Source: Microcoleus sp. FACHB-831 (GTDB lineage Bacteria; Cyanobacteriota; Cyanobacteriia; Cyanobacteriales; FACHB-T130). From it: a stretch of DNA of 64,000 bases. Made by a program: the position numbers and the translations under genes. The stretch covers positions 124,001-188,000 of the forward strand of contig NZ_JACJON010000067.1 in assembly GCF_014695585.1 (NCBI RefSeq). The letters are read 5' to 3'. Position 1 is the first letter of the stretch. Every line of letters begins with the position of its first letter. Below are positions 33,628-44,169 of this stretch, one piece after another. The notes under the pieces were generated by a model. That model saw nothing but the letters and a program-made list of their open reading frames with translations. It did not search any database and was not told where the DNA came from.

Positions 33628-34842
33628 CTATTGAGCCTTACGACGGCGTAAAATTTCCGCTAAAGGTAGAATACCGAAAGCTAGTAACGAAGTAGGTTCA
33701 GGAACATCTTTATTTGGCTCGCCAGCAACACGATTGCGAACTGCAACAGCCGTATCTGGAAAGTCGCTAAACACGCCATCAACACCTAATTTAAAGAACT
33801 GTTCGTATTCTGCTTCGGGGTTGCCATTGTAGTCTGGAGCCAGGAAGAAGTCGTCACTGCGGAAAGTGTACGCATGGACAAGTAAACCCGCAGCATGAGC
33901 GTCATTAATCAGCGAAGTTGGTTGTTGCAATGGCTTATCAGCGTCGCTGATGACCCCATCACCATTAAGATCGTCAGGCTTGCCATCGCCATTATTATCA
34001 ACAGTATCAGCGGGTATTATTAGCCGCTTCCAAGGGCCAATACCTTTGGCATATTGAGCAATTCCTGCTAATCCTGTAGAGGTTAGCAAATCGCCATAGG
34101 TGCGAGAGTCGCCGCTGGCTACAAAATCATACGGTTTAGCACTGCTGGCATCAAATAACTGGACTAGAGGTAAATTGGTGAGTGTCTTCAAAAACTGTAG
34201 GTTTGATACTTCAAACGACTGGATAAAAACTGCATCATCAGGGCTGTCATAGCCATTAGTTTTAAGTACATTAACTAACGGTTCTTCCAAAGATAACCCA
34301 ATCGACTTAAAGTAAGTGGGGTGTTTAGTTTCAGGATAGATACCGATAGTGCGACCTGTTTCAACACTTTTACGCTTGGCTAGATCGATAACTTCTTGAA
34401 GCGTAGGGATTTCAAATTGGCCGTTGTAGGATTGATCGCGGAAAGGTACGCGCTCTTTAGCGCGAAGCGTTTTGATTTCTGCAAGGGTGAAGTCTTCGGT
34501 AAACCAGCCAGTTACTGGTAGCCCATCGATAGTTTTGGTAGTTTTGCGGTTAGCAAAATCTGCACGGTTAGCAACGTCGGTGGTTCCGGAAATTTCGTTT
34601 TCGTGCCTAGCAATTAGCACGCCATCTTTGGTAGAAACTACATCTGGTTCAATGTAGTCAGCGCCCATTTCAATTGCTAATTCATAAGCGGCTAGGGTAT
34701 GTTCTGGACGGTAGCCGCTAGCGCCCCTGTGCCCAATAACAATCGGCGCTTTTCCTGTTAAAGTTGCTGCCATTGCACTGCCAACAGGTATAACTGTTAG
34801 AGATGCGATCGCTAGTAATGCTAACTTGCAAATGCGAAACAT
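33628..34842 (-). CDS. glpQ: Exported glycerophosphodiester phosphodiesterase with PEP-CTERM anchor
   Basis: 404 residues. Signal peptide ([19 protein letters not shown]), then a GDPD TIM barrel: [16 protein letters not shown] (His38), ADYIEPDVV (Glu65, Asp67) and ARHEN (His80). It hydrolyses deacylated phospholipid headgroups to glycerol-3-phosphate. Residues 281-302 ([19 protein letters not shown]) form two Asp-rich, EF-hand/dockerin-like calcium loops inside the barrel region. The C-terminus [19 protein letters not shown] plus RRRK (380-404) is a canonical PEP-CTERM signal, implying processing by an exosortase elsewhere in the genome and surface or matrix location. Divergent from ligA. Confidence 0.92.
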   Translation of the reverse strand: MFRICKLALLAIASLTVIPVGSAMAATLTGKAPIVIGHRGASGYRPEHTLAAYELAIEMGADYIEPDVVSTKDGVLIARHENEISGTTDVANRADFANRKTTKTIDGLPVTGWFTEDFTLAEIKTLRAKERVPFRDQSYNGQFEIPTLQEVIDLAKRKSVETGRTIGIYPETKHPTYFKSIGLSLEEPLVNVLKTNGYDSPDDAVFIQSFEVSNLQFLKTLTNLPLVQLFDASSAKPYDFVASGDSRTYGDLLTSTGLAGIAQYAKGIGPWKRLIIPADTVDNNGDGKPDDLNGDGVISDADKPLQQPTSLINDAHAAGLLVHAYTFRSDDFFLAPDYNGNPEAEYEQFFKLGVDGVFSDFPDTAVAVRNRVAGEPNKDVPEPTSLLAFGILPLAEILRRRKAQ

Positions 34843-34944
34843 AATGCACTCCTCAATAACTTCGGTAGATGTAAAATTATTACTACCGTTCTATTCACTT
34901 AATTTTGATAGCTGGGATTCATTCGCTCTATCTAGCTATGTCAA

Positions 34945-34976
34945 TGAATCTCCATTAGTGAGTATATGGAGATTCA
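34945..34976. repeat. Perfect 11-bp inverted repeat between glpQ and ligA
   Basis: TGAATCTCCAT (34945-34955) and ATGGAGATTCA (34966-34976) with a 10-nt spacer, about 100 bp upstream of glpQ and 165 bp upstream of ligA. It could be an operator for the divergent promoters; the regulator is unknown. Confidence 0.6.
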
Positions 34977-35137
34977 GTTAAGCTAGCAGGTTAGTTTGGG
35001 TTAAAGTAAATACAACTGCTGTTTAAATATTGATTAAAATAAAGGTAATTCTTGCCTGGGATGGTTGCCAGACCGCATACAGGGGTATCGCAGTTAAACT
35101 AAGGTCGGATTGATATAAATTTTTGGTGGGGATGTAG

Positions 35138-37183
<2,046 letters not shown>

Positions 37184-37214
37184 ATTTTAACAGCAAACAC
37201 ACAAAGGAATCCAT

Positions 37215-37247
37215 AAGGAGCGGGCGCCAGAAGGCGTATCGCTCCTT
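37215..37247 (+). terminator. Hairpin after ligA
   Basis: AAGGAGCG and CGCTCCTT (perfect 8-bp arms) enclose a smaller GGCGCC..AGGCG pairing; TTCTCTAC follows. Placed 31 bp after the ligA stop. Confidence 0.55.
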
Positions 37248-37263
37248 TCTCTACGATATATAA

Positions 37264-38187
37264 ATGCAACTTCACTCTACTTCAGGTAAATGGCGTTTAG
37301 GGCTGGCGTTATCCCTTTTAACTGTATTACTTTGGGGGGTTTTGCCCATTGCCCTATCGGTGACGCTGCAAGCGCTGGATGCATACACTGTCACTTGGTT
37401 TAGATTTTTAGTATCGTTTGGATTGTTGGCGGTTTATTTAACAGCAAGACAGCAATTTGCACCATTACATAAGCTGAGAGCAACGCCGCTGAGTTTGCTA
37501 GCGATCGCAATCGTTTTCTTAGCAGCCAATTATATTCTTTTCTTACTAGGATTAGAGTACACTTCACCAGCTAATACTCAAGTTCTTATCCAGCTAGCTC
37601 CTGTTTTGATGGGCTTGGGTGGATTGTTTGTTTTCAAAGAACGTTATACTCTCAGTCAATGCATTGGTTTAGGCGTACTAACTTTAGGGTTTGCGCTCTT
37701 TTTTCATGAAAAATTAACAACTTTAATTACAGCGCAAGGTAAATATTTAATCGGCTGTGGTTTTATCATCGTGGCGTCGGCGACCTGGGCAATTTATGCG
37801 TTAGCTCAAAAGCAGCTATTGCAAAAGTTACCTTCTTCTAACATCATGCTGCTAATTTATGGCGGCTGCGCGATATTATTTAGCCCGTTTGTCACTATAA
37901 AACCGATTTTTACCTTGAATCCGTTACAGTGGGGAATGCTAATATTTTCTGCTTTGAATACTGTAGTTGCTTACGGTGCATTTGCAGAATCTTTGGAGCA
38001 TTGGGAAGCATCGAAAGTTAGTGCAATACTGGCTCTTACTCCGATAGTAACTTTAACATCAGTGTGGGTAGTGTCGTGGTTAGTACCGAGTTTAATTGCA
38101 CCGGATAGTTTAACAGTATTGGGAGTTTTTGGGGCGTTTTTGGTTGTAGCTGGATCGACCGCGATCGCGCTAGGAAAGAATAAATAA
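37264..38187 (+). CDS. EamA/DMT-superfamily transporter
   Basis: 307 residues, ten predicted helices in two EamA repeats. The first repeat starts at LGLALSLLTVLLWGVLPIAL and contains WFRFLVSFGLLAVYL; the second starts near IVASATWAIYALAQKQLL and ends with GVFGAFLVVAGSTAIALG. Family members export amino acids, purines or other small metabolites; the substrate cannot be told. The last ~60 bp and the downstream spacer are duplicated at 39518, 1.4 kb away. Confidence 0.88.
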   Translation: MQLHSTSGKWRLGLALSLLTVLLWGVLPIALSVTLQALDAYTVTWFRFLVSFGLLAVYLTARQQFAPLHKLRATPLSLLAIAIVFLAANYILFLLGLEYTSPANTQVLIQLAPVLMGLGGLFVFKERYTLSQCIGLGVLTLGFALFFHEKLTTLITAQGKYLIGCGFIIVASATWAIYALAQKQLLQKLPSSNIMLLIYGGCAILFSPFVTIKPIFTLNPLQWGMLIFSALNTVVAYGAFAESLEHWEASKVSAILALTPIVTLTSVWVVSWLVPSLIAPDSLTVLGVFGAFLVVAGSTAIALGKNK

Positions 38188-38212
38188 ATTATCTTACGCC
38201 CCTCAATAGTTG

Positions 38213-38434
38213 TCACGCAACCTGAAAAGATAGAGTTTTAGGTTCAGGAAGGGGTCTGCCTTCCTCCTGATACATTTCAATCAATGTTTCTATGACTTCC
38301 TGCCCATGTTTTGCAGCTTCTTCATAGGTATCACCATGAGTGTGGAACTGCTGGAAGGGAAAATCAGGCAAATGAACCAAGTAGCATTTGTCTTCATCTG
38401 ACCATTGAATAACCATGCTGTAATGAGAAATCAC
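38213..38434 (-). CDS. hicB: HicB-family antitoxin
   Basis: 73 residues, GTG start overlapping the hicA stop by 4 bp (GTGA), indicating translational coupling; an in-frame ATG lies 6 codons later. The pattern YSMVIQWSDEDKCYLVHLPDFP, ...HGDTYEEAAKHGQEVIETL is the partial RNase-H fold of HicB. The short length lacks a C-terminal DNA-binding domain, as in the HicB-like short form. It should neutralise HicA by direct binding. Its 3' end and downstream sequence were copied to 39560-39640. Confidence 0.8.
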   Translation of the reverse strand: MISHYSMVIQWSDEDKCYLVHLPDFPFQQFHTHGDTYEEAAKHGQEVIETLIEMYQEEGRPLPEPKTLSFQVA

Positions 38435-38637
38435 AATAAATCCTCCAGTTTTTCAAGTCTCTGATTAACTTCCTTCTCTAAATACAGTTTTGCATCATCA
38501 CCGTCTTTTCCTGCAAGGGTAATTGGCTCACCAGGTAGTAGGGGATGACTCCACACAGTATGACTACCTTTGCCAGGACGATAGGTAAATCCTGCTTTCC
38601 GTAACATACTTTTTAACTCTCTAATCTTTTTGGGCAT
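38431..38637 (-). CDS. hicA: HicA-family mRNA interferase toxin
   Basis: 68 residues. KIRELKSMLRKAGFTYRPGKG followed by SHTVWSHP carries the dsRBD-like fold and the catalytic His of HicA (GSHTVW); TLAGKDGDDAKLYLEKEVN follows. HicA cleaves mRNA and blocks translation when HicB is degraded. Toxin-first order and overlap with hicB are standard. A fragment of the hicA start region is repeated at 39654-39690. Confidence 0.87.
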   Translation of the reverse strand: MPKKIRELKSMLRKAGFTYRPGKGSHTVWSHPLLPGEPITLAGKDGDDAKLYLEKEVNQRLEKLEDLL

Positions 38638-38870
38638 GAATAGCGATCGCTACCTCTCTTCCTCCGTCCCTCTGCGGTTCGGTAAACAGTTATGAAGTTA
38701 ACTTTTGATCCTATGTTCTTGAAGAAATAAAAAGCGAACTCAAAAGGACAACATTTGTTCCTGGTTCTTTGACTGCACCTTTTTTAGCAGCTCTAGAAAT
38801 TGATACTTTGTCTTACATTCCAAAAGCTCTTCCTGCTATCTACGACCTTTCCAACCGGGGGTATGATATT

Positions 38871-39470
38871 TCACGAGCAGTCAATCAAAGTAGCGCTTTC
38901 CAGGTTGACGCCACTCAAGTTAACTTGACTCAGACCTGTTTTCTTAATAGTGGTATTGTTCAAAATGACACCGCTCAGGTCAACACCACTCAGGTCGGAA
39001 ATGTCAATCAAAGCAGCGCTCAGGTCAGCACCGCTCAGGTTGGCGTCATTCAACCAGCTAGCATTGATCTCGGCACCACTCAGATTAGCTCCACTCAGAT
39101 TAGCTCCACACAGATCGGCAAGAATCAAACCTGCGCCACTCAGGTTGGCATGGCGCAGGTCAGCATTGGTCAGGGTGGCTTCAAGGAAATCGACATTGTT
39201 CAAGTTGGCACCGCACAGGTCGGCACCTTCCAAGTGGGCTTCAGCCAAAGCAGCACCACTCAAGTCGGCATTTCTGAGGATTGCACCTTCCAAGTAAGCC
39301 CTAAACAAACTGATTCCACTCAGATTGGCACCACTCAGGTCAACACCCCTCAAGTTAACCTCACGAAAATTCCTCTCCCCAGCAGCGTACAGCCTCAGCA
39401 AGACCTCAGCGCCCATAACTACGTTCTTCCGAGCAATGGACTCTCTCAAAACTCTCCTAATATCATCCAT
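38871..39470 (-). CDS. Pentapeptide-repeat protein
   Basis: 199 residues; ATG preceded by GGAG. A short helical head (MDDIRRVLRESIARKNVVMG) is followed by about 30 pentapeptide units A(D/N)LxX (VDLSGANLSGISLFRAYLEG; ADLSGAALAEAHLEGADLCG), which should fold into a right-handed quadrilateral beta-helix. Such proteins are abundant in cyanobacteria and mostly of unknown role. The period of 15 bases keeps all frames open, so a 255-residue Thr-Gln-Val-rich frame on the other strand is an artefact. It lies between the two copies of a local duplication. Confidence 0.87.
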   Translation of the reverse strand: MDDIRRVLRESIARKNVVMGAEVLLRLYAAGERNFREVNLRGVDLSGANLSGISLFRAYLEGAILRNADLSGAALAEAHLEGADLCGANLNNVDFLEATLTNADLRHANLSGAGLILADLCGANLSGANLSGAEINASWLNDANLSGADLSAALIDISDLSGVDLSGVILNNTTIKKTGLSQVNLSGVNLESATLIDCS

Positions 39471-39517
39471 AATTCATCTCCGAATTTATTTTCAACATCA
39501 ACTATAGTGCTGTTGCT

Positions 39518-39690
39518 ATGGAGTTTTTGGTTGTAATTGTATCGACCGCGATCGCGCTAGGAAAAAGCAAATAAATTATCTTACCTTGCGGCATTCAATA
39601 GTTGTCATATAACCTGAAAAGATTCGCCAAAATTTTTAGGCTTTGGAAGAGGTTTACTCTCTAATCTTTTTGGGCATGACTGCGATTGCT
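39518..39690 (-). pseudogene. Decayed second copy of the transporter-tail/hicBA segment
   Basis: 39518-39645 matches 38134-38255 (end of the EamA gene including the word atcgaccgcgatcgcgctag, spacer, hicB 3' end with aacctgaaaagat), and 39652-39680 matches 38613-38641 (ctctctaatctttttgggcatga, start of hicA). The hicB body and most of hicA are missing in between. So this is a duplicate of the hicBA region that lost its centre. Confidence 0.78.
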
Positions 39691-39709
39691 GCCTCTGCGA
39701 TTCTTACTT

Positions 39710-42700
39710 CTACCAGCGATAATACCGATATGGGTCATCCCCCAAATCAAAATCTGTGCGGTAATCTGAGTGATAAAATTCAGCACGAGGAGCAGATTTA
39801 GCGAACCAGTTTCCTTTCTGCTGCTGATTAAATATAACTTCGTCAGCCTTAAAAGTAGCTCCGAAATTAGCCAGCAGTTGAGCTAAAACTCGCGTTTCTC
39901 GCCAGCGAGTATAACGCAAGTAAGTCTTATCATCCGCACTGAAATTATCCGGGTCTATCTGGCAGAAAATTGCTACACCTTTACCCAGTTTAATTCGACT
40001 AAACAGGCCATTACTCGCAACTTCACCACCAGATTCAATTAACCAAGCTTCATGGTCGGTTCGAGAATGTAAATCAGAAACGCTAATTCCCCTCGCCTCA
40101 GACCATTTAGGTATACTCAACGAACCACCAAAATTGTTTACCTGCTGAAAGCGCACCCCCAAAACATTTAAAGGCGAGCTTCTCGGTAAGAAAAACAGCT
40201 TACCGCCACCCTTCAAATAAGCTTGCAAATCCTCATCTTTTACATTCGCCCCCGTCCCGATGATGGCCAGATCGGCATCATTTTCTAACGAGTTCGACTG
40301 CTGATAAATCAAGCCGAATGCATTCAACTTCGCCTTATCTGCATCACTTCCAATTAATATCACCTTCTCTGCTTTTTGAGACAGAGGCGAATTAGCCGAA
40401 TACTTCATAATCTGTTTGGCTAATTTCGCCGCCACTGGATCGCGTGACACATAATCTTCTAAGTCTAAAGTATTTAAAATTAGCCGCCCTTTACCATAGT
40501 CCAGTTCCATTAGCGGCGTGTAAGCTAAATCAAATTCAGACTCTAAAATTGGTCGCCAAGAACTGCGGTGTGGCTTCTCTATAGATGCACTGCTAACCGC
40601 GCCGCGATTACCCCAATGCCAGCCGTACCAAGGAGTACCGTGAGGGCTGCGTTTACTACCATTCTTAACAGTATCGGGGTAAGCTGCAACTAGGGTACTC
40701 TCGCCAGTCCAGTCGCGCAAATCGAGTTCATCCAATCCGTTAAATATAGGATGGGAGTTATTAATTGGAAAGACGCGGCGGGTGAGATGATTGGCAACGC
40801 GCAAGCCTAGTTGCTGCATCCATTCAGGATTTTGAGCAAAAACTATAACTCTGCCGCCTTTGCGTACAAATTCTGCTAAATTTCCTGGTAGCTTTCCTTT
40901 AGAAGATAACGCCTCGCGACCAATAACCAGCAACGGTGTTGTAGAACCATCCCAAGGTACAACACTATATCCCAACTGCTGCAACATCCGCGTAGTCTTA
41001 CCAACAGGATCGAAGGCGGTAATAGTTCCAGCCGCTTTAGATAGTTTGGGGAAGACGCGGAAAGCGAATTTGTCTTGATGTTGCTGATTGCCAATTTTGG
41101 CTAAAAGGCGAATTTCTCCATCAATGGATTTTGGATTTTGGATTTTAGAGGTTAACCTCACCCCCAGCCCCTCTCCTGCAATGCGAGGGGAGTAATTTGC
41201 CTCCCCCTTTCCCTTGCAGGGAAGGGGGGTTGGTGGGGTTAGGTATGCCTTATCGGAAGAGGTTTGTACGCACTCCGCTATTCTTTTCTCAACCTTCTTT
41301 TGTACGGGGGGAATCGTACTATTTGGCAAATTCGCTTCTATTGGAAAAAACAGCGTTTGCGCCGTTTCCATATTTCCCTTTTTCTGACCAGTTGCTAACT
41401 GTTGACCGTTTACAATAACTTGCCATTCAAAAGAAAATTCTTGTTTTGACCTTGTATCGTTAATTAGAACAACTTGCTTTTGCAATTTTTGTCCCACATT
41501 GAAGCTGTGGTCTTTTGCTGTAAAAGCTTCCTTAGAACCAGCAATCCAAGCCAAAGTCGGGCGATTATTTTGCATAATTGCTTGTCCGCCTGGGTGGATA
41601 ATATTCGCCTCTGGCTGCAAGTTGTACCATAAAGACTTGGGTATTTGCTTTAGGTATACGCCGCGTCCTTCAGGGGAAGAAAGACCGCTATCCATCCTCT
41701 CTTTTCCCTCAGAAGAATGCTCCCATCCATGCCCGTTATTCCAGGGAATCAACCCACCCGAAAGGCCGAAAGTTCGCCAACTGCGCCATGTGTTTGTGCT
41801 AAACAATTGCTGCAACTTTTGGAATGCAGGCGAGAAATCTAAGTCGCGATCGCCGTGCCAACTTTTATACTCTTGATCCTTAACAAATAAATCGCGAATT
41901 TTAGCGCGATAGGCTGGAGTTTCTAACTTATAAGCCTGCGATCCTAAATAAATAGCGCTAAACTCAGTCATCAAAGGTTCGCTAGCGATCGCGCCCCTAA
42001 AACCATTGCGACTACGCATCATTGTAGTGTGTAGCGGCGTGCCAAATTCCACCACCATGTAGGGCATATCCCCGCGTTTACTCCACTCCGATAACCACTC
42101 CTCGCGTTCTTGCAAGGGAATCATATTTAGATAAGAATTCAGCGCATATACATCCCCTACCGCTGGCCCTTGATGCATCATCACTGGTCGCGTAGGGTCG
42201 TATTTCTTGATAGTCGCAACAGCTTCTTCCCCAATAGGAATTATCTCCCGCATCCGCTTATCTTCCACGCGATTAATGCTGCCTTCTATCTTTTTCTTGC
42301 CAATTCGCAGTGGGTTTTGGTCATCGCTATGGCCAAAAAAATTAGGGCTGCTAGCCCATAATAAAATAGATGGATGATTGCGATAGCGACGCAGGTCTGT
42401 CGCCATTCGTGCTTCCCACTTTTGCTTTGACGATGCGTTCCAAGTTTTATTAGAGGCGATGTTAGCCATATAAAGCGCTGGTGCCATTAGGGGAAACCCT
42501 TTAAGATCGGCGCGTTCGGAAAAAATTTCTTGAAAGTGCCATTTCCCCCTTTCATCGCGGTTCCAAGGCCACATTTCTGCGATATTAAATCCAGCCCAAA
42601 AGTAGCCGTCAATCATTCGGTCAACTACTTCAGGAATACCAACCGCCCAACCTTGCCAAGTCTCGTCAAAAGAAGTTGGACGCAGGCGTAATTCCTTTCC

Positions 42701-43726
42701 GTTTAAGTAAAATTTTCGTCCTTCAATCCAGAACTCGCGGAAGCCAAATCGCTGGTTATATTCATCTTCAATACCGCTTCCCTGTACTTCCAGTTGTAGA
42801 GTGTAGAGGTTTGGCTGACCAACGTCCCAAAGTCTTGGATTGGGCCATTCCGCAACAAATTGTAGCGTTTGAGTTGGCTTGGCTTTGATGTTGTTGGTAG
42901 CGGTAAATTGGCGTTCCACGCTGCCTGTTTCATCAAGCATCTTCATGACGAATTTTGCCGCGCCAGCTTGCTGAACTCCTGTTAGTTCTACGTCTAGTTT
43001 AATTTGTTTATTTCTTGTTGAAGGTTGTATAAATACATCGCTGACGTGAGGGCCTTTGGGCATACTCAGCAACCGCACTTCACCTATTAGTCCCCGCGAG
43101 TCTAAGTTGGCGTCGGTGGTGTATGATTCATTCGGCCCCATGATGATAGTTTTTTTCTTTTCATCGGCAACGGCGGCTACCATTACAGTTAAAGTCGCTT
43201 CTTCTCCTGGCTTGGCTGCTTTAGTAATATCGGCGGCGCCGTAAGGGAAATTAATTTCAGCGCATTTAATACCGTTGACGTATAAAATCGCATCGGTGCT
43301 AACTCGGCCTATATCGACGAATAGCGATCGCCCTTGCCATTCGTGGGGTATCTTTATGGTGCGTTGATACCAGGCTTTTGCTAATTTTTCGCCGTTAAAA
43401 TTCTGCCAAGCTTTTCCTTTTCCCCGCGCAATTAATCCAGGTCTAGATTTATCATTTTCGCGCTGCCAATCACCCGGTACTAATATGGAACCCCAGCCTT
43501 GTTGCGGGGGTTGCTGTTCTGATGCTGCGTCAACTGGGATAAATTTCCAAACTCCGTTTAGGAATATTTGGCCTCGTTTGCTATTTGATTCTTGCGACGG
43601 GTCGCTAGTAATTTGTATGGCAGCATAATTAGCGCGATCGCCCTGTTGACCTCTGCTGCCAATCACTCCGAAGAAAAGGACTGTTACTAAAAATAGTGCT
43701 ACTATTATCGCCCGTTTCTTCATCAT
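39710..43726 (-). CDS. Very large secreted glycoside hydrolase family 2-like protein
   Basis: About 1338 residues from the ATG at 43724-43726 (MMKKRAIIVALFLVTVLFFG, signal peptide or anchor); an upstream ATG lies inside a palindromic repeat and was rejected. GH2 sugar-binding (FLNGVWKFIPVD; AWYQRTIKIP; DAILYVNGI), Ig-like and TIM-barrel (GRKFYLNGKELRLRPTSFDE) modules are recognisable. The nucleophile region is MVVEFGTPLHTT. The usual acid/base motif NE is replaced: LLWASSPNFFGHSDDQNP. A ~400-residue C-terminal part (ADKAKLNAFGLIYQQ; LAIIGTGANVKDEDLQAYLK) resembles a glutamine-amidotransferase-like trimerisation domain. A repeat-encoded insertion lies at about residues 830-880. Substrate unknown. 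Confidence 0.85.
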   Translation of the reverse strand: MMKKRAIIVALFLVTVLFFGVIGSRGQQGDRANYAAIQITSDPSQESNSKRGQIFLNGVWKFIPVDAASEQQPPQQGWGSILVPGDWQRENDKSRPGLIARGKGKAWQNFNGEKLAKAWYQRTIKIPHEWQGRSLFVDIGRVSTDAILYVNGIKCAEINFPYGAADITKAAKPGEEATLTVMVAAVADEKKKTIIMGPNESYTTDANLDSRGLIGEVRLLSMPKGPHVSDVFIQPSTRNKQIKLDVELTGVQQAGAAKFVMKMLDETGSVERQFTATNNIKAKPTQTLQFVAEWPNPRLWDVGQPNLYTLQLEVQGSGIEDEYNQRFGFREFWIEGRKFYLNGKELRLRPTSFDETWQGWAVGIPEVVDRMIDGYFWAGFNIAEMWPWNRDERGKWHFQEIFSERADLKGFPLMAPALYMANIASNKTWNASSKQKWEARMATDLRRYRNHPSILLWASSPNFFGHSDDQNPLRIGKKKIEGSINRVEDKRMREIIPIGEEAVATIKKYDPTRPVMMHQGPAVGDVYALNSYLNMIPLQEREEWLSEWSKRGDMPYMVVEFGTPLHTTMMRSRNGFRGAIASEPLMTEFSAIYLGSQAYKLETPAYRAKIRDLFVKDQEYKSWHGDRDLDFSPAFQKLQQLFSTNTWRSWRTFGLSGGLIPWNNGHGWEHSSEGKERMDSGLSSPEGRGVYLKQIPKSLWYNLQPEANIIHPGGQAIMQNNRPTLAWIAGSKEAFTAKDHSFNVGQKLQKQVVLINDTRSKQEFSFEWQVIVNGQQLATGQKKGNMETAQTLFFPIEANLPNSTIPPVQKKVEKRIAECVQTSSDKAYLTPPTPLPCKGKGEANYSPRIAGEGLGVRLTSKIQNPKSIDGEIRLLAKIGNQQHQDKFAFRVFPKLSKAAGTITAFDPVGKTTRMLQQLGYSVVPWDGSTTPLLVIGREALSSKGKLPGNLAEFVRKGGRVIVFAQNPEWMQQLGLRVANHLTRRVFPINNSHPIFNGLDELDLRDWTGESTLVAAYPDTVKNGSKRSPHGTPWYGWHWGNRGAVSSASIEKPHRSSWRPILESEFDLAYTPLMELDYGKGRLILNTLDLEDYVSRDPVAAKLAKQIMKYSANSPLSQKAEKVILIGSDADKAKLNAFGLIYQQSNSLENDADLAIIGTGANVKDEDLQAYLKGGGKLFFLPRSSPLNVLGVRFQQVNNFGGSLSIPKWSEARGISVSDLHSRTDHEAWLIESGGEVASNGLFSRIKLGKGVAIFCQIDPDNFSADDKTYLRYTRWRETRVLAQLLANFGATFKADEVIFNQQQKGNWFAKSAPRAEFYHSDYRTDFDLGDDPYRYYRW
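41125..41250. repeat. Dispersed-repeat material inside the GH2-like gene
   Basis: Pyrimidine/purine-rich sequence (ctcacccccagcccctctcc; cttgcagggaaggggggttg) of a kind usually found between cyanobacterial genes lies in frame. On the coding strand it gives LTPPTPLPCKGKGEANYSPR and then IAGEGLGVRLTSKIQNPKSI, unlike the rest of the protein. Confidence 0.6.
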
Positions 43727-43750
43727 GTATTTTGTATTATTTGTAAGCCG

Positions 43751-43773
43751 AATGGTGGGCATTGCCCACCATT
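43751..43773. repeat. GGTGGGCA-N-TGCCCACC palindrome, perfect copy
   Basis: AATGGTGGGCA-T-TGCCCACCATT, exact 11-1-11, immediately upstream of the GH2-like gene. It supplies a spurious in-frame ATG for that gene. Confidence 0.8.
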
Positions 43774-43800
43774 AAAAATATCCCCAATCCGTGTTTTTAA

Positions 43801-44100
43801 CTAGGGCTTAATCAGACGTTTCTTTTGTTCCGACTCTTTATATTGAGCCAGTATCTTCCGCTGCTGCAAATCTGGATACATTATCATTGCCACGCTAGAT
43901 ATACCCGTTCCCAGAAGGGATAAGAATACAGTTGCCTTCAAGAATCAGAGGGTGAAAGCACTCCCCAAACTAATACCAAAGCCTGTTGTCAGTAGCGCGA
44001 TCGCGGTTGCAAAGTGGTTGCTGAATTTTTTATCCCTATAATTCTTAATTACAGCCCCAGCGACAAATCCAACAATTAGGCCAAAGAAACTTAATAACAA
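43801..44100 (-). pseudogene. Small membrane protein gene interrupted by an in-frame TGA
   Basis: Reading the minus strand from about 44100, one frame gives LLLSFFGLIVGFVAGAVIKN, then ATAIALLTTGFGISLGSAFT, then TGA at 43945-43947. The same frame then gives FLKATVFLSLLGTGISSVAM and QYKESEQKKRLIKP before TAG. Two to three hydrophobic helices and a charged tail suggest a real small membrane protein of about 100 residues broken by a single stop. No ATG is seen at the start (TTG or further loss). It could also be two short pieces. The stretch between the GH2-like gene and dus holds nothing else. Confidence 0.6.
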
Positions 44101-44169
44101 CGTTACTTTTAGGCTTTAGCTCAGGGTTGCGTCAGCGCTTCCTCATCTTTATCCTATCCTCCAGGAAAT

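Noticed and set aside
38769-39536. 255-codon plus-strand frame rich in Thr-Gln-Val
   Set aside because: It is the complement of the pentapeptide-repeat gene; 15-base periodicity keeps every frame open.
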